A program made the translations under genes and the position numbers. From Bradyrhizobium sediminis (GTDB lineage: Bacteria > Pseudomonadota > Alphaproteobacteria > Rhizobiales > Xanthobacteraceae), in assembly GCF_018736105.1 (NCBI RefSeq), contig NZ_CP076135.1:4586001-4650000 (forward strand): a stretch of DNA of 64,000 bases, written 5' to 3'. Shown here piece after piece: positions 35,469 to 44,839 of this stretch. Every line of letters begins with the position of its first letter. Position 1 is the stretch's first letter. The notes below the pieces were generated by a model. That model worked only from the letters and a program-made list of their open reading frames with translations, did not search any database and had not been told where the DNA came from.

Positions 35469-36752
35469 CTAGCTTTTCGCCTTCTCTCTTGCCACCGCCT
35501 GCCAGCCAATGTCGCGGCGGCAAAAGCCCTCCGGCCATCGGATGCGGTCGACCGCGGCATAGGCGCGGCTCTGCGCTTCGCTGACGGTTTTGCCGGACGC
35601 GCAGACGTTCAGCACGCGGCCGCCACTGGCGAGAATCCTGCCGTCGCCGGCCTTGGTCCCGGCATGGAAGATTTCGACACCCTCGACCTTGGCGGCGTCA
35701 TCGAGGCCCTCGATCACCGAACCCTTGCCGTAGTCGCCGGGATAGCCCTTCGCCGCCATCACCACCGTCAGCGCGGGATCGGGAAACCAGCGCAGGTCGA
35801 AGTTCTTCAATTGGCCGTCGCACGACGCCAGCATGGCCGGCACGATGTCCGACATCATCCGCAGCATCAAGACCTGGCATTCCGGATCGCCGAAGCGAAC
35901 ATTGTATTCGAACAGTTTTGGGCCGTCCGGCGTCAGCATGACACCGGCATAGAGCACGCCGCGAAACGGCGTGCCGCGCGCCTTCATGCCGGCGACGGTC
36001 GGCAGGATGATCCGGGACATGATCTGGTCGTGGATTTCCGGCGTCACGAACGGCGTCGGGGAATAGGCGCCCATGCCGCCGGTGTTCGGGCCCTCGTCAT
36101 GGTCGAACACGCGCTTGTGGTCCTGGGCGGATGCGAGCGCGATCGCGGTCTCGCCGTCGGACAGCGCGAAGAAGCTGATCTCGCGGCCGGACAGGAATTC
36201 CTCGATCACCACTTCGGCGCCCGCTGCGCCGAACCCGCCATCGAACATCATGGCGATGGCAGCCTCCGCTTCGGCCAGCGTCATCGCCACGACGACGCCC
36301 TTGCCCGCTGCAAGTCCGTCGGCCTTGACCACGATCGGCGCGCCCTGCGCGCGGACGTAAGCCAGCGCTTCGGCCGCATTGGTGAAGCGGCCGTAGGCGC
36401 CGGTTGGAATATTGAACTCGGTGCAGAGCGCCTTGGTGAATCCCTTCGAGCCCTCGAGCTGCGCCGCCTGCTTGCTTGGCCCGAACGCCTTGATGCCGGC
36501 GACGGCGAGATCGTCGACGATCCCGGCGGCCAGCGGTGTTTCCGGGCCGACCACGACGAAATCGACGGCATGGGCGCGGCAGAAATCGATCACCGCGGCG
36601 TGGTTGGCTACATCGACCGCCACGCACTCGGCTTCCCGGGCGATGCCGGCATTGCCCGGCGCGCACCAGAGTTTCGTCACCAACGGGGAGGCTGCGATCT
36701 TCCACGCGAGAGCGTGTTCGCGGCCGCCGGAACCGAGCAGGAGGATGTTCAT
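35469..36752 (-). CDS. purD: Phosphoribosylamine--glycine ligase
   Basis: A 427-aa ATP-grasp enzyme for step 2 of purine synthesis, making GAR from phosphoribosylamine and glycine. The N-terminal [18 protein letters not shown] is diagnostic. [34 protein letters not shown] and [12 protein letters not shown] mark the ATP-grasp and metal sites. The start at 36752 gives the standard N-terminus. It is monocistronic, flanked by repeats downstream. Confidence 0.96.
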   Translation of the reverse strand: MNILLLGSGGREHALAWKIAASPLVTKLWCAPGNAGIAREAECVAVDVANHAAVIDFCRAHAVDFVVVGPETPLAAGIVDDLAVAGIKAFGPSKQAAQLEGSKGFTKALCTEFNIPTGAYGRFTNAAEALAYVRAQGAPIVVKADGLAAGKGVVVAMTLAEAEAAIAMMFDGGFGAAGAEVVIEEFLSGREISFFALSDGETAIALASAQDHKRVFDHDEGPNTGGMGAYSPTPFVTPEIHDQIMSRIILPTVAGMKARGTPFRGVLYAGVMLTPDGPKLFEYNVRFGDPECQVLMLRMMSDIVPAMLASCDGQLKNFDLRWFPDPALTVVMAAKGYPGDYGKGSVIEGLDDAAKVEGVEIFHAGTKAGDGRILASGGRVLNVCASGKTVSEAQSRAYAAVDRIRWPEGFCRRDIGWQAVAREKAKS

Positions 36753-36859
36753 GAAATGCAGCCAGATCGGGGTTGGCGCGTGACGAGGCGCACGGTTTAG
36801 CACGGCGCCGGGGCGCTGCAACACACCCTGACGCGGATGTGGATATGTGGCTGCGAGCC

Positions 36860-37165
36860 TTAGGGCTGCCGCGCCGAGGCGGCGATGATTTCCTGCAGCG
36901 TCGCGACATGGCGGGCGAAGGCGCCGCGCCCGGCCGCGGTGGCGGTCACCGTGGTCTGCGGCTTCTTGCCGACGAACGCCTTGTCGACCGCTACATAGCC
37001 GGCCTTCGCCAGCGTCTCGATATGGGCGCCGAGATTGCCGTCGGTGGCGCCGGTGAGCTTCTTCAGCCGGGAGAATTCCAGCCCCGAGGCGGCCGGCAGC
37101 GCGTTCAGCGCCGCCATGATTTTGAGCCGCAGCGGCTGGTGGATGATATCGTCGAGTTCGGCCAT
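36860..37165 (-). CDS. Winged-helix transcriptional regulator (HTH_34/ArsR-like)
   Basis: A 101-aa single-domain regulator. It starts [20 protein letters not shown], then the recognition-helix region [28 protein letters not shown] and a basic wing [20 protein letters not shown]. This layout is typical of the small winged-helix (HTH_34) proteins that lie next to a membrane-protein gene. It starts 5 bases after the stop of the membrane-protein gene and is the last gene of a three-gene minus-strand operon preceded by a perfect dyad at 38789-38807. It is a candidate for autoregulation; no effector site is obvious. Confidence 0.82.
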   Translation of the reverse strand: MAELDDIIHQPLRLKIMAALNALPAASGLEFSRLKKLTGATDGNLGAHIETLAKAGYVAVDKAFVGKKPQTTVTATAAGRGAFARHVATLQEIIAASARQP

Positions 37166-37170
37166 CGCTT

Positions 37171-37719
37171 TCAGTTCCGGCGCATCCAGAGCCCGCCCAG
37201 CATCAGCCCGCCGCCATTGACCACCGCCATCCATGGCTCGAACCACGGTCCGACGAAGAAATAGCCGATCAGCGTCAGCGCGCTGATGGAAAGACCGATC
37301 ACGACAAAGGCCAGGCCGACCCACAGCCCGGCGATGGTGTAGAACAGCATGAAATAGATCGGCCAGAAGGTCCCGAGTTCCCGCGGCCCGAAATGGCCGA
37401 GCGCGCAGGTCGCGAAACCGAAGGCGAAGAACAGCAGGAACGCCGCCAGCATCCGCAGATCGAAGGTGCGGACTCCGGTCCGGGAGTAGGTGAAGGCGCT
37501 GACCGCGAAGGAACCCGCGACCCCCATTGCGTTGGCGGCGATCCAGATAAAGCCGGCATGGCGCGGCCAGGCGAACGAGGCGGCGTTGGCAGCAAAGACC
37601 AGCCCGCCCCACATGATCATCAACAGGCTCGCGAGGTTGTAGATCCGCGACTGGCGGACGCGGCGCGCGATCTCGTTGATTTCGGCGAGCGCCTTTGAAG
37701 CTTGCTGGCTGTCGATCAT
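37171..37719 (-). CDS. Integral membrane protein, function unknown
   Basis: A 182-aa protein. A soluble amphipathic N-terminus ([20 protein letters not shown]) is followed by about five or six transmembrane helices (for example [39 protein letters not shown] and [19 protein letters not shown]). I do not recognise a named family. It lies between the hydrolase (23-base gap) and the winged-helix regulator (5-base gap), so the three are co-transcribed. In similar pairs the membrane protein is often the regulator's partner or target. Confidence 0.75.
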   Translation of the reverse strand: MIDSQQASKALAEINEIARRVRQSRIYNLASLLMIMWGGLVFAANAASFAWPRHAGFIWIAANAMGVAGSFAVSAFTYSRTGVRTFDLRMLAAFLLFFAFGFATCALGHFGPRELGTFWPIYFMLFYTIAGLWVGLAFVVIGLSISALTLIGYFFVGPWFEPWMAVVNGGGLMLGGLWMRRN

Positions 37720-37742
37720 CTCGCCCTCTTCCCCGGTCGCGG

Positions 37743-38756
37743 TTACGACCCGGCTGTTGCACGCGTGGCGACGTCGTCGGCAATGACCGATACCGCCTTT
37801 GGGGTGCTGACGATGCCCATGTGATTGACGCCATCGATCAGCTTGACGTCAACCGCGGGCGCGACCGCGTGCACAGCTTGGGCATATTTGTCCGCGAGCA
37901 TCAGTTCGTCATCGGCGCCGGAAATGATCGTCACCGGCTTCCTTGCCGCAGCGAGGTCGCGGCGAAAATCGCCGTCGCGGACCGCGAAGTTGCGCATCAG
38001 CCGGTCGCTGTAGGTTCCGACCAAATTCTTCTCGGAATTCGGCGGGACCGCGAAAGCCAGCACCGGCAGCGCCTCGCAGCAACGGATGCCGATGGCGCGC
38101 AACGCCGCCAGCCCCACGATGCGTGGAATGTCGGCACGGGCCCAGCCGCCGGAGTTCGGCAGGTTGGTCGGCGCGTTGTAGCCGAGATAGGGCGCCAGCA
38201 GCACGGTGCGCTCGAACAGAACCTGGATCGGCGAGCCGGCGACGCGAAGCGCGAAGCCGCCGCCGGAGGAGTGGCCGACCAGGGTCAGCGGCACGGTCGG
38301 GCTGGTCTTGCGAACCATGGCGACGAGATCGGCCAGATCGTCCTCGAGCTGGCCGACATAGCCAATGTCGCCGCGGGTGCCCGAGGTGCCGTGGCCGCGA
38401 ATGTCCACCGCCCAGGTTTCCACGCCGCGCGCGGCCAGGGCCCCGGACAGTGCGTGGATGGTGCCGCCGCTGGACCCGGACGAGCCGTGAATCACGATGG
38501 CCGCACGGCCCACGCCGGGACCATTCGCCGGGTAGTAGCGGAAGCCGAGCCAGGTGCCGTCCCGCGCCTGAAACCGCTCGACGGCGGGCAGGGCGCTGAA
38601 ATCGACCGTGCCGCGCGCAGCCGAGATGGAGGCGAGTTCAGGCGGGCGCGTCAGCGGCGCGGCGACCAACGCTGCGATCAGCAGCGCGGCCGCGCCCACC
38701 GCGCACAGCGCCCATTTGAGGGTGCTCAAGGAGCCGCGTAGCAGCGATTTCGACAT
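37743..38756 (-). CDS. Membrane-anchored alpha/beta hydrolase
   Basis: A 337-aa serine hydrolase. A single N-terminal hydrophobic helix (about 14-36, WALCAVGAAALLIAALVAAP) anchors or exports it. The fold motifs are AAIVIHGSSGSSGG (oxyanion), VDIRGHGTSG, nucleophile elbow LVGHSSGGGFAL, acid GADDELML and base DGVNHMGIV. It resembles monoacylglycerol or carboxylesterases; the substrate is unknown. The ATG at 38756 has GAGG upstream; a GTG four codons earlier is less likely. It is the first gene of the operon with the membrane protein and regulator, directly behind the dyad. Confidence 0.83.
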   Translation of the reverse strand: MSKSLLRGSLSTLKWALCAVGAAALLIAALVAAPLTRPPELASISAARGTVDFSALPAVERFQARDGTWLGFRYYPANGPGVGRAAIVIHGSSGSSGGTIHALSGALAARGVETWAVDIRGHGTSGTRGDIGYVGQLEDDLADLVAMVRKTSPTVPLTLVGHSSGGGFALRVAGSPIQVLFERTVLLAPYLGYNAPTNLPNSGGWARADIPRIVGLAALRAIGIRCCEALPVLAFAVPPNSEKNLVGTYSDRLMRNFAVRDGDFRRDLAAARKPVTIISGADDELMLADKYAQAVHAVAPAVDVKLIDGVNHMGIVSTPKAVSVIADDVATRATAGS

Positions 38757-38788
38757 GACGTTCCTCACCGGATTTCAATAATATAGAG

Positions 38789-38807
38789 TGCTCTGTAATA
38801 CAGAGCA
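38789..38807. promoter_or_regulatory. Perfect 19-bp dyad, probable operator
   Basis: TGCTCTGT-AAT-ACAGAGCA is a perfect inverted repeat (8-bp arms, 3-bp spacer) in an AT-rich patch 33 bases upstream of the hydrolase ATG on the minus strand, with TATATTATT beside it that could be a -10 region. It also lies 78 bases before xseA on the other strand. The winged-helix protein of the same operon is the natural candidate to bind it. Confidence 0.6.
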
Positions 38808-38884
38808 GATGCCCTGGCAAGGTCCGATTGGCGGTGCGGGCGGAAAATCCCTAACTTGCGGGCCTGTCTGAAACGCCCGAATCG

Positions 38885-40504
38885 ATGGTCCGAATGGCTG
38901 CAGCCGAGCCCCTTCTCAACGCGCCGGAATTCACCGTCTCCGAGCTGTCGTCCGCGCTGAAGCGGACGGTGGAGGACGCCTATGGGCATGTCAGGGTGCG
39001 CGGCGAAATCTCCGGTTTCCGCGGGCCGCATTCCTCCGGCCACTGCTATTTCGCGCTGAAGGACGAGAGCGCCAAGATCGAGGCGGTGATCTGGAAGGGC
39101 GTGCATGCGAGGATGCGGTTCAAGCCGCAGGAGGGCCTCGAGGTCATCGCCACCGGCAAGCTCACCACCTATCCCGGCTCGTCGAAGTACCAGATCGTCA
39201 TCGAAGCGATCGAGCCTGCCGGGGTCGGCGCGCTGATGGCGCTGATGGAAGAGCGCAAGAGGAAGCTTGCCGCCGAAGGCCTGTTCGACGCGGCGCGCAA
39301 GCAACTCTTGCCATGGCTGCCGGAAGTGATCGGTGTGGTCACCTCGCCGACCGGAGCCGTGATCCGCGACATCCTGCACCGGCTGGAAGACCGCTTTCCG
39401 CGCCGCGTGCTGGTATGGCCGGTCAAGGTGCAGGGCGAAGGCTCGGCCGAACAGGTCGCAGCCGCGATCCGCGGCTTCAATGCCTTGCCCGAGGGCGGCC
39501 GGATTCCGCGGCCGGATCTGTTGATCGTCGCACGCGGCGGCGGCTCGCTGGAGGACCTGTGGTCGTTCAACGAGGAGATCGTGGTCCGCGCCGCCGCCGA
39601 CAGCATGATCCCGCTGATCTCGGCGGTCGGGCACGAGACCGACATCACGCTGATCGACTTTGCGGCCGACAAGCGCGCGCCGACGCCGACCGCGGCGGCC
39701 GAAATGGCGGTGCCGGTGCGCGCCGAACTGTTCGTCGAGGTCACCGCGCTGGCGCGGCGCACCATGCTGTGCTGGCAGCGCGCCCAGGAAGGCCGCCGCA
39801 ACGAGTTGCGCGCGGCCGCTCGGGCGCTGCCCGCGGCCGGCGAATTGCTGGCGATCCCGCGGCAGCGGCTCGATGGCGCCGGCGCCGCCCTGCCCCGCGG
39901 CCTGAAAGCCAACACCCATGCGCATTTCCGCCGCTTCGCGGCCACCAGCGCAAAACTGACGTTGCGCGTTCTGCACGCGCAGGTCAGCCACGCCGCGCAG
40001 CGGCTCACCATCGATAGCGAACGGCTGACCAACGGCGCGCGGTCGCTGGTGCGCCGCCGCCGCGACCGCTTCGCGGGCCTGGAAGTCCGGCTGAAGGCCT
40101 CGAAACTCTCCAACGTCCAGGCGCAGCGCCAGAGCATTGCGCGCGACCGCGAACGCGCGCTGCGGCTGGCCGAGCGCGCCCGCCGCGCCCTCGTCACCGC
40201 GCTGCAGCGCCATCAGGCGCGCATCGCCCATAGCGGCCAATTGCTGGCCGCGCTGTCCTATCGCAGCGTGCTGGCGCGCGGCTTCGCACTGGTGCGCGAC
40301 GAGCAAGGCCACCCCGTGCACGCCGCGGCCCAGATCGGCCCGGGGGCGCGGCTCGATCTGGAATTTTCCGACGGCAAGGTCGGCGCCACGGCCGATGCCG
40401 ACCGGCCGGCGGCGACCCGTCCGGCAAAGCCGGCCGCCAGCGAGCCGAAGACGTCAGCGCCGAAGCGCGTGGTCAAGCCGGCCGGCCAGGGCAGTCTGTT
40501 TTAG
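38885..40504 (+). CDS. xseA: Exodeoxyribonuclease VII large subunit
   Basis: A 539-aa catalytic subunit of the single-strand exonuclease XseAB. The N-terminal OB fold includes [23 protein letters not shown] (about 37-60, given here as a location). The nuclease domain has [32 protein letters not shown] and [17 protein letters not shown]. Long coiled coils and an extended low-complexity tail (about 490-539, [14 protein letters not shown]) follow. An alternative ATG lies three codons downstream. xseB is not in the window. Confidence 0.94.
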   Translation: MVRMAAAEPLLNAPEFTVSELSSALKRTVEDAYGHVRVRGEISGFRGPHSSGHCYFALKDESAKIEAVIWKGVHARMRFKPQEGLEVIATGKLTTYPGSSKYQIVIEAIEPAGVGALMALMEERKRKLAAEGLFDAARKQLLPWLPEVIGVVTSPTGAVIRDILHRLEDRFPRRVLVWPVKVQGEGSAEQVAAAIRGFNALPEGGRIPRPDLLIVARGGGSLEDLWSFNEEIVVRAAADSMIPLISAVGHETDITLIDFAADKRAPTPTAAAEMAVPVRAELFVEVTALARRTMLCWQRAQEGRRNELRAAARALPAAGELLAIPRQRLDGAGAALPRGLKANTHAHFRRFAATSAKLTLRVLHAQVSHAAQRLTIDSERLTNGARSLVRRRRDRFAGLEVRLKASKLSNVQAQRQSIARDRERALRLAERARRALVTALQRHQARIAHSGQLLAALSYRSVLARGFALVRDEQGHPVHAAAQIGPGARLDLEFSDGKVGATADADRPAATRPAKPAASEPKTSAPKRVVKPAGQGSLF

Positions 40505-40514
40505 AGACCGCCGC

Positions 40515-40537
40515 CTTACCCTCCCCTGGAGGGTAAG
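40515..40537. repeat. Short perfect inverted repeat between convergent genes
   Basis: CTTACCCTCC / GGAGGGTAAG (10-bp arms, 3-base loop) lies between the stops of xseA and the minus-strand hydrolase. No T tract follows on either strand, so termination is possible but unproven. Confidence 0.45.
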
Positions 40538-40551
40538 AAAGCATACCACTC

Positions 40552-41388
40552 TCACCGCGCCAGCCATTCCGCGACGCGCTTGATCGAGTCGGCGCGGGCT
40601 TCGGCGTCGGTGCCGACATGACCGTGCTCCGGCAAGGCCGGATCGGCCGCGCCGCCGATCGCATGCGGCGGAAAATTCGCGCGGTCGAAATCGTGCCAGG
40701 CGCCGGGATACACCACGATCCGCGCCAGCGCGCTGCGTCCGCGCGCGCCGTCGATCATCTGTCGGCAGGCGGGCGGCGAACTGACGTCGTCCCTGGCGCC
40801 GATCAACAGCAGCGTCGGAATCCGTGCGCTCCATCCGAGGCGCGACGAGATGCGGCAGTCCGGATAGAACGCAATCGCCGAGCGGAAGTCGGGCCCGGCC
40901 TTGCGCGAGGCGGATTGCGGACGCACCGCCCACAGCAATGCGCTGGCGCCGTCCGCCCATCCCAACAGGCTGATGCGATCTTGCCTGGCCCATGGCTGCT
41001 GCGCCAGCCACTGCCGGGACGCCATGATGTCGGCGACCCGTTCGCGGCGGGCGAGAATTCGGCGCTCCTTGACCCGGCATTGCGGCCCCAATTCGCGCGA
41101 GCCGTAGCTGTCCGGCAGCAACACCGCCCTGCCGCCCTTCAGCAATTGTTCGGCCCAGTCGCGGTAGCGGCGCTGCACCGGTTCGGAACGGCCGCCGAGG
41201 CCGCCACAGCCGTGCAACGCGATCACCACGGGGAACGGGCCGTCGCCGTCGGGCTTGTAAAGCTGTGCGTGCAACGTCCCGTTGTCGGAGGGAACCTCGA
41301 CCTGACGCGGCGACGGCAACGGCGAGGCATCGGCGGCAAACGCCACGGCAAAGAGCGTCAGGAATATGGCTGCTGACAGAAGGCGCAT
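40552..41388 (-). CDS. Dienelactone-hydrolase-like exported protein, nucleophile replaced by Ala
   Basis: A 278-aa alpha/beta-hydrolase-fold protein with a signal peptide (about 1-22, LLSAAIFLTLFAVAFAADA). VVIALHGCGGLGG is the oxyanion strand, IGARDDVSSP carries the acid, and YPGAWHDFDRANF carries the base histidine. The nucleophile elbow, G-x-S/C-x-G in active relatives, reads LLGWADGAS, with Ala in the nucleophile position (codon GCG, one base from the Ser codon TCG). It is therefore probably inactive, or it uses another residue. The start at 41388 is chosen for the signal peptide. Confidence 0.8.
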   Translation of the reverse strand: MRLLSAAIFLTLFAVAFAADASPLPSPRQVEVPSDNGTLHAQLYKPDGDGPFPVVIALHGCGGLGGRSEPVQRRYRDWAEQLLKGGRAVLLPDSYGSRELGPQCRVKERRILARRERVADIMASRQWLAQQPWARQDRISLLGWADGASALLWAVRPQSASRKAGPDFRSAIAFYPDCRISSRLGWSARIPTLLLIGARDDVSSPPACRQMIDGARGRSALARIVVYPGAWHDFDRANFPPHAIGGAADPALPEHGHVGTDAEARADSIKRVAEWLAR

Positions 41389-41583
41389 CGGGTTTGCCGG
41401 ATAGCTCGGGTGCCGGGAGAGCGGCGGTCCATGGGCCGCAAGGCTATCATGCGGCAAAAGCCAAAAATCATCACAAATCGGTGGGTTTAACCGGCGGACA
41501 CCACTACCTATTTATGATAGATCGGTTCGCGAAAAGCATATACCTCGGCTCCAATCGCCGGGAACTGGTCGGAGAGCTCAACC

Positions 41584-41811
41584 TTGCTGAATAAATTCGC
41601 TCCCTCGGGAAGCGGCGAAGCGCAGCTGCAATATCTGGACGGCGATTTCCGCGTGATCTCGCCGGGAACCTATGTGCGCTGCGCAGTGACCGATGCGCGG
41701 ATACCGCTCGACGAGCTGAAATACTGGAGCGTCGATCTGCAGGAGGCCTACGCCATCCCCACCGCGGTGCTGCAGCGGCATTTTCCCGCCGCGGTGAAGA
41801 CGCAAGGCTAA
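41584..41811 (+). CDS. DUF2093 domain protein
   Basis: A 75-aa protein of the small Rhizobiales family DUF2093. FAPSGSGEAQLQYLDGDF, YVRCAVTDARIPLDELKYWSVD (its second half) and EAYA are characteristic. It starts with TTG, supported by GGAGAG seven bases upstream; no ATG or GTG fits. Its stop overlaps that of convergent lpxK by three to four bases. Function unknown; linkage to lipid A genes is common as I recall. Confidence 0.85.
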   Translation: MLNKFAPSGSGEAQLQYLDGDFRVISPGTYVRCAVTDARIPLDELKYWSVDLQEAYAIPTAVLQRHFPAAVKTQG

Positions 41812-42836
41812 TTGCCTCTGCGAAACTTCTTCTCGCGCGCCTGAAACAGGCGTTCCGCCACGAACTTCCGCAATCCGGCGGCGTCATCGAATTCGAGCGT
41901 CACCGCGAACGGCACGATATCTTCGGCCCAAGACGGCAACCCCTCGCCGCTGCGCAGCCGCGCCAGATCCTTTTCCGTGGTCACCAGCGTCAGCCCGTCG
42001 CGCCTGGCTTCGGCGATCAGGGTTTCAATCTCACCTATCGAAAACGGATGGTGATCGGCGAAGGCCCGTTCCGCGACGACCTCGATTCGGTTTGCGCGCA
42101 GCGTCCGGAAGAAACGCGCGGGATCGCCGATCCCGGCAAAGGCCAGCACGCGCTTGCCGACGAGCGCTGCCACCGCGGCATCGCTGGCCTTCAGATGCGC
42201 CGACAGCACCGGCCGGCCCCGGGCGGCGACCGCGGCGGCAACCGCCTTGGCCGCGGCGCCATTGCCGATCACGATCAAGGCATCGGTGCGGTCGAGTTGC
42301 CGATCCAGCGGCGCGCGCAACGGCCCTGCGGGAAACACGCAGGCATTGCCGAGGCCGCGGCTGCCGTCGATCACGATCAGGGACGCATCCTTGACGATGG
42401 CGGGATTCTGGAAGCCGTCGTCCATCAGGATCACGCTGGCGCCCTGCGAGCGCGCCAGTGCGACGCCGCCGATGCGGTCGCGCGCGACCGCTACCGGAAC
42501 CGTCCGCGCCAGCATCAGCGGTTCATCGCCGACGTCGGCGGCGGCGTGCCGCTGTGCATCGACCATGATCGGGCCGCGCAATTTTCCGCCATAGCCGCGG
42601 CTGAGCACGACCGGCGTCTCGCCGAGATCGCGCAGCAGTTCGGCGAGGGCGAGCACGGTCGGGGTCTTGCCGGCGCCGCCGAGATGATAATTGCCGACGC
42701 AAAGCACGGGAATGCCGGCATCGAAACCCTGGCGTTGCATGCGCCGGGCCGTTACCGCGCCGTAGAGCGCGCCAAGCGGCATCAGAAATCGCGAAGTCCA
42801 TGACGGGGGCCGGTGCCAGAAGGCCGGCTCACGCAT
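41808..42836 (-). CDS. lpxK: Tetraacyldisaccharide 4'-kinase
   Basis: A 342-aa inner-membrane-associated kinase phosphorylating the 4' position of the lipid A disaccharide. The Walker A is GNYHLGGAGKTPT (53-58 core), then VVLSRGYGG and the Walker B region SVILMDDGFQNP. An N-terminal hydrophobic segment (FLMPLGALYGAV) anchors it. Its ATG overlaps the end of waaA by 8 bases, and its stop overlaps DUF2093. It completes lipid IVA before Kdo addition. Confidence 0.95.
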   Translation of the reverse strand: MREPAFWHRPPSWTSRFLMPLGALYGAVTARRMQRQGFDAGIPVLCVGNYHLGGAGKTPTVLALAELLRDLGETPVVLSRGYGGKLRGPIMVDAQRHAAADVGDEPLMLARTVPVAVARDRIGGVALARSQGASVILMDDGFQNPAIVKDASLIVIDGSRGLGNACVFPAGPLRAPLDRQLDRTDALIVIGNGAAAKAVAAAVAARGRPVLSAHLKASDAAVAALVGKRVLAFAGIGDPARFFRTLRANRIEVVAERAFADHHPFSIGEIETLIAEARRDGLTLVTTEKDLARLRSGEGLPSWAEDIVPFAVTLEFDDAAGLRKFVAERLFQAREKKFRRGN

Positions 42837-44133
42837 TGGCCGCTCCCATTTCGAGCCGCAGCTGCAGGAGATAGGGTTCGAGCGCCGTGAGCGTGCGCTC
42901 GAGCGCGCCGCCGAGCTGTTCGACCACGCGGGTCGAGGCAGCGACCAGCGCGTCGCGCGCCGCCGGATCCGCCAGCAACTGGCCGAGCTGCTTCACCAGC
43001 GCTTCCTGCGTGTCGGCCTGCCGGGCGCCGGAGGCACCATCGAGCGCCTCGTAGACATCGGTGAAATTGAACACGTGAGGGCCATGGACGATCGACGCGC
43101 CGAGCTTGACCGCCTCGATCGGATTCTGCCCGCCGTGCGGAACCAGCGAGCCACCCATGAACACGATCGGCGCGAGGCGATAGAACAATCCGAGTTCGCC
43201 CATGGTGTCCGCGACATAGATGTCGGTGGCCGCGACCGGCAATTCCTCGCGCGAGCGCAAGGTCCCGTGCAGGCCGGCGGCCGCGATCGCGCGCGCGATC
43301 GCCTCGCCGCGATCGGGATGCCGCGGCACGATCACGGTCAGCAGCGACGGAAAGAATCCCGCCAGCGTCCGATGCGCCTCCAGCAGGATTTCCTCCTCGC
43401 CGGGATGGGTCGACGCCGCGACGACGATCGGGCGGCCGCGCGTTACCGCCATCAGCCGCTCCAGCCTGGCGGGATCGGCGGGCGGCGCCGGCACGTCCAG
43501 CTTCAGGTTTCCGGTGGTGACGACGTTGCGGCTGCCGAGCGCCGCAAAACGCTCCGCATCGGTCTGCGACTGGGCGAGGCAGACGTCGAACCTGCCGAGC
43601 AGCGCCGCGATCGTGGCGGCCATCCGGCGCCAGCGCGGAAACGAGCGCTGCGACATCCGGCCGTTGATCAGCACCATCGGCAGCCGTCGCGCCGCGCTCG
43701 CCAGAATAAGGTTTGGCCACAGATCGGACTCGATGAACAGCGCCAGCGAAGGCCGCCAGTGATCGAGAAAGCGCGCGACATAGCGCGGCGAATCGTAAGG
43801 CACGTATTGATGGATGATGTCGGCGGGAAACCGCTTGGCGACGATCGCCGCGGAGGTCACCGTGCCCGAGGTGAGCAGGATGCGGATATTCAGCGCGCGC
43901 AATCTTTCGATCAAAGCTGCGGCGGCCAGCACCTCGCCGACACTGGCGCCGTGGATCCAGACCAGCGGCCCGTGCGGCCGGACATCCTTGCTCATGCCGC
44001 GGCGCTCGCCGATCCGCGCCGGATCCTCCTTGCCCTGCTTCAGCCGCCGCTTGATCAACGCCGGCGCCAACGGCACCACGGCGGACGACAGCTTCCGGTA
44101 GACGCGCAACGTGATCGGCAGGGAGCTAGTCAA
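42829..44133 (-). CDS. waaA: 3-deoxy-D-manno-octulosonic acid (Kdo) transferase
   Basis: A 434-aa GT30 glycosyltransferase attaching Kdo to lipid A precursor at the inner membrane. It has an N-terminal anchor (about 10-28), then VWIHGASVGEVLAA, FIESDLWPNLI, INGRMSQRSF and VVAASTHPGEEE, MGGSLVPHGGQNPIEA. The TTG at 44133 is preferred because GGAGG lies six bases upstream and it gives the usual N-terminus; an ATG at 44163 would overlap the upstream gene by 38 bases and has no ribosome site. It overlaps both neighbours, so coupled translation is likely. Confidence 0.93.
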   Translation of the reverse strand: MTSSLPITLRVYRKLSSAVVPLAPALIKRRLKQGKEDPARIGERRGMSKDVRPHGPLVWIHGASVGEVLAAAALIERLRALNIRILLTSGTVTSAAIVAKRFPADIIHQYVPYDSPRYVARFLDHWRPSLALFIESDLWPNLILASAARRLPMVLINGRMSQRSFPRWRRMAATIAALLGRFDVCLAQSQTDAERFAALGSRNVVTTGNLKLDVPAPPADPARLERLMAVTRGRPIVVAASTHPGEEEILLEAHRTLAGFFPSLLTVIVPRHPDRGEAIARAIAAAGLHGTLRSREELPVAATDIYVADTMGELGLFYRLAPIVFMGGSLVPHGGQNPIEAVKLGASIVHGPHVFNFTDVYEALDGASGARQADTQEALVKQLGQLLADPAARDALVAASTRVVEQLGGALERTLTALEPYLLQLRLEMGAANA

Positions 44134-44839
44134 TGCCTGCCTCCGGACGCCCGACCAGGGCATAGGCGCGGCGGGCCGCTTCGTTCAGATAGGACTCGAG
44201 CTGGAGGCGGCACTTTTCCATGGTCTCGGCGTCGGCGTCCGGCGGCACGATAACCGCATCGACGCCGGTCACTGCACCGCGCCCGAATGGCAAATTGATG
44301 GTGGTGCGGTCCCAATTGTTCAACCGGATGAAGCGGCTGGTCACCATGGCGAACGGCACGATCGGCCGTCCCGATTCCCGCGCCAGCATGATGATACCGA
44401 GGCCTGCGACCCGCGAGCGTTTCGGCACGTCGGCGGTCGATGCGACATTATAGCCTTGCTCGAGCGCCTGCACCATTTCCCTGAATGCGCCGACGCCGCC
44501 CTTGCGGTGAAACGCGCCGCCATGGTCGCCGGAGCCGCGGATGGTCTCGATGCCGAGCCGTTCGGCCGCGATGGCGTTGAATTCGCCGTCGCGATGCCGC
44601 GAGATCAGGACCTTGGCGCGGTGGCTCTCCTTGGTCTTGATGAACGGGGTCAGGAAATGCTGGCCGTGCCAGAACGCGAAGATCAGCGGCTGATGCGGCT
44701 CCGCCATTTCGTAGACATTGGGCGGATCGAAAGTGAATTTGTTGGTCAGCCAGACCAGCCGCAGGTATTCGGCCGCGAGAAATCCCACGGTGCGCTGAAC
44801 CCATCTGCTGCGCAGCACATTGCGAATTGGCTTTTTCAA
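44126..44839 (-). CDS. DUF374 lysophospholipid-acyltransferase-family protein (LpxJ-like candidate)
   Basis: A 237-aa membrane-associated acyltransferase-fold protein of the DUF374 family. Motifs are LIFAFWHGQHFLTPF, LISRHRDGEFNA, IRGSGDHGG and STADVPKRSRVAG; the canonical H-x4-D of PlsB/PlsC enzymes is absent. DUF374 includes LpxJ, a late lipid A acyltransferase of Helicobacter and Campylobacter. Here it is translationally linked to waaA and lpxK, which supports a lipid A role. The start is TTG overlapping the upstream stop (TTGA). The acyl donor and acceptor are unknown. Confidence 0.83.
   Translation of the reverse strand: MKKPIRNVLRSRWVQRTVGFLAAEYLRLVWLTNKFTFDPPNVYEMAEPHQPLIFAFWHGQHFLTPFIKTKESHRAKVLISRHRDGEFNAIAAERLGIETIRGSGDHGGAFHRKGGVGAFREMVQALEQGYNVASTADVPKRSRVAGLGIIMLARESGRPIVPFAMVTSRFIRLNNWDRTTINLPFGRGAVTGVDAVIVPPDADAETMEKCRLQLESYLNEAARRAYALVGRPEAGID

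Noticed and set aside
37166..37834. N-terminal two-thirds of a 324-codon minus frame ending at 36860
   Set aside because: Overlaps the membrane-protein gene in another frame; the regulator starts at 37165.
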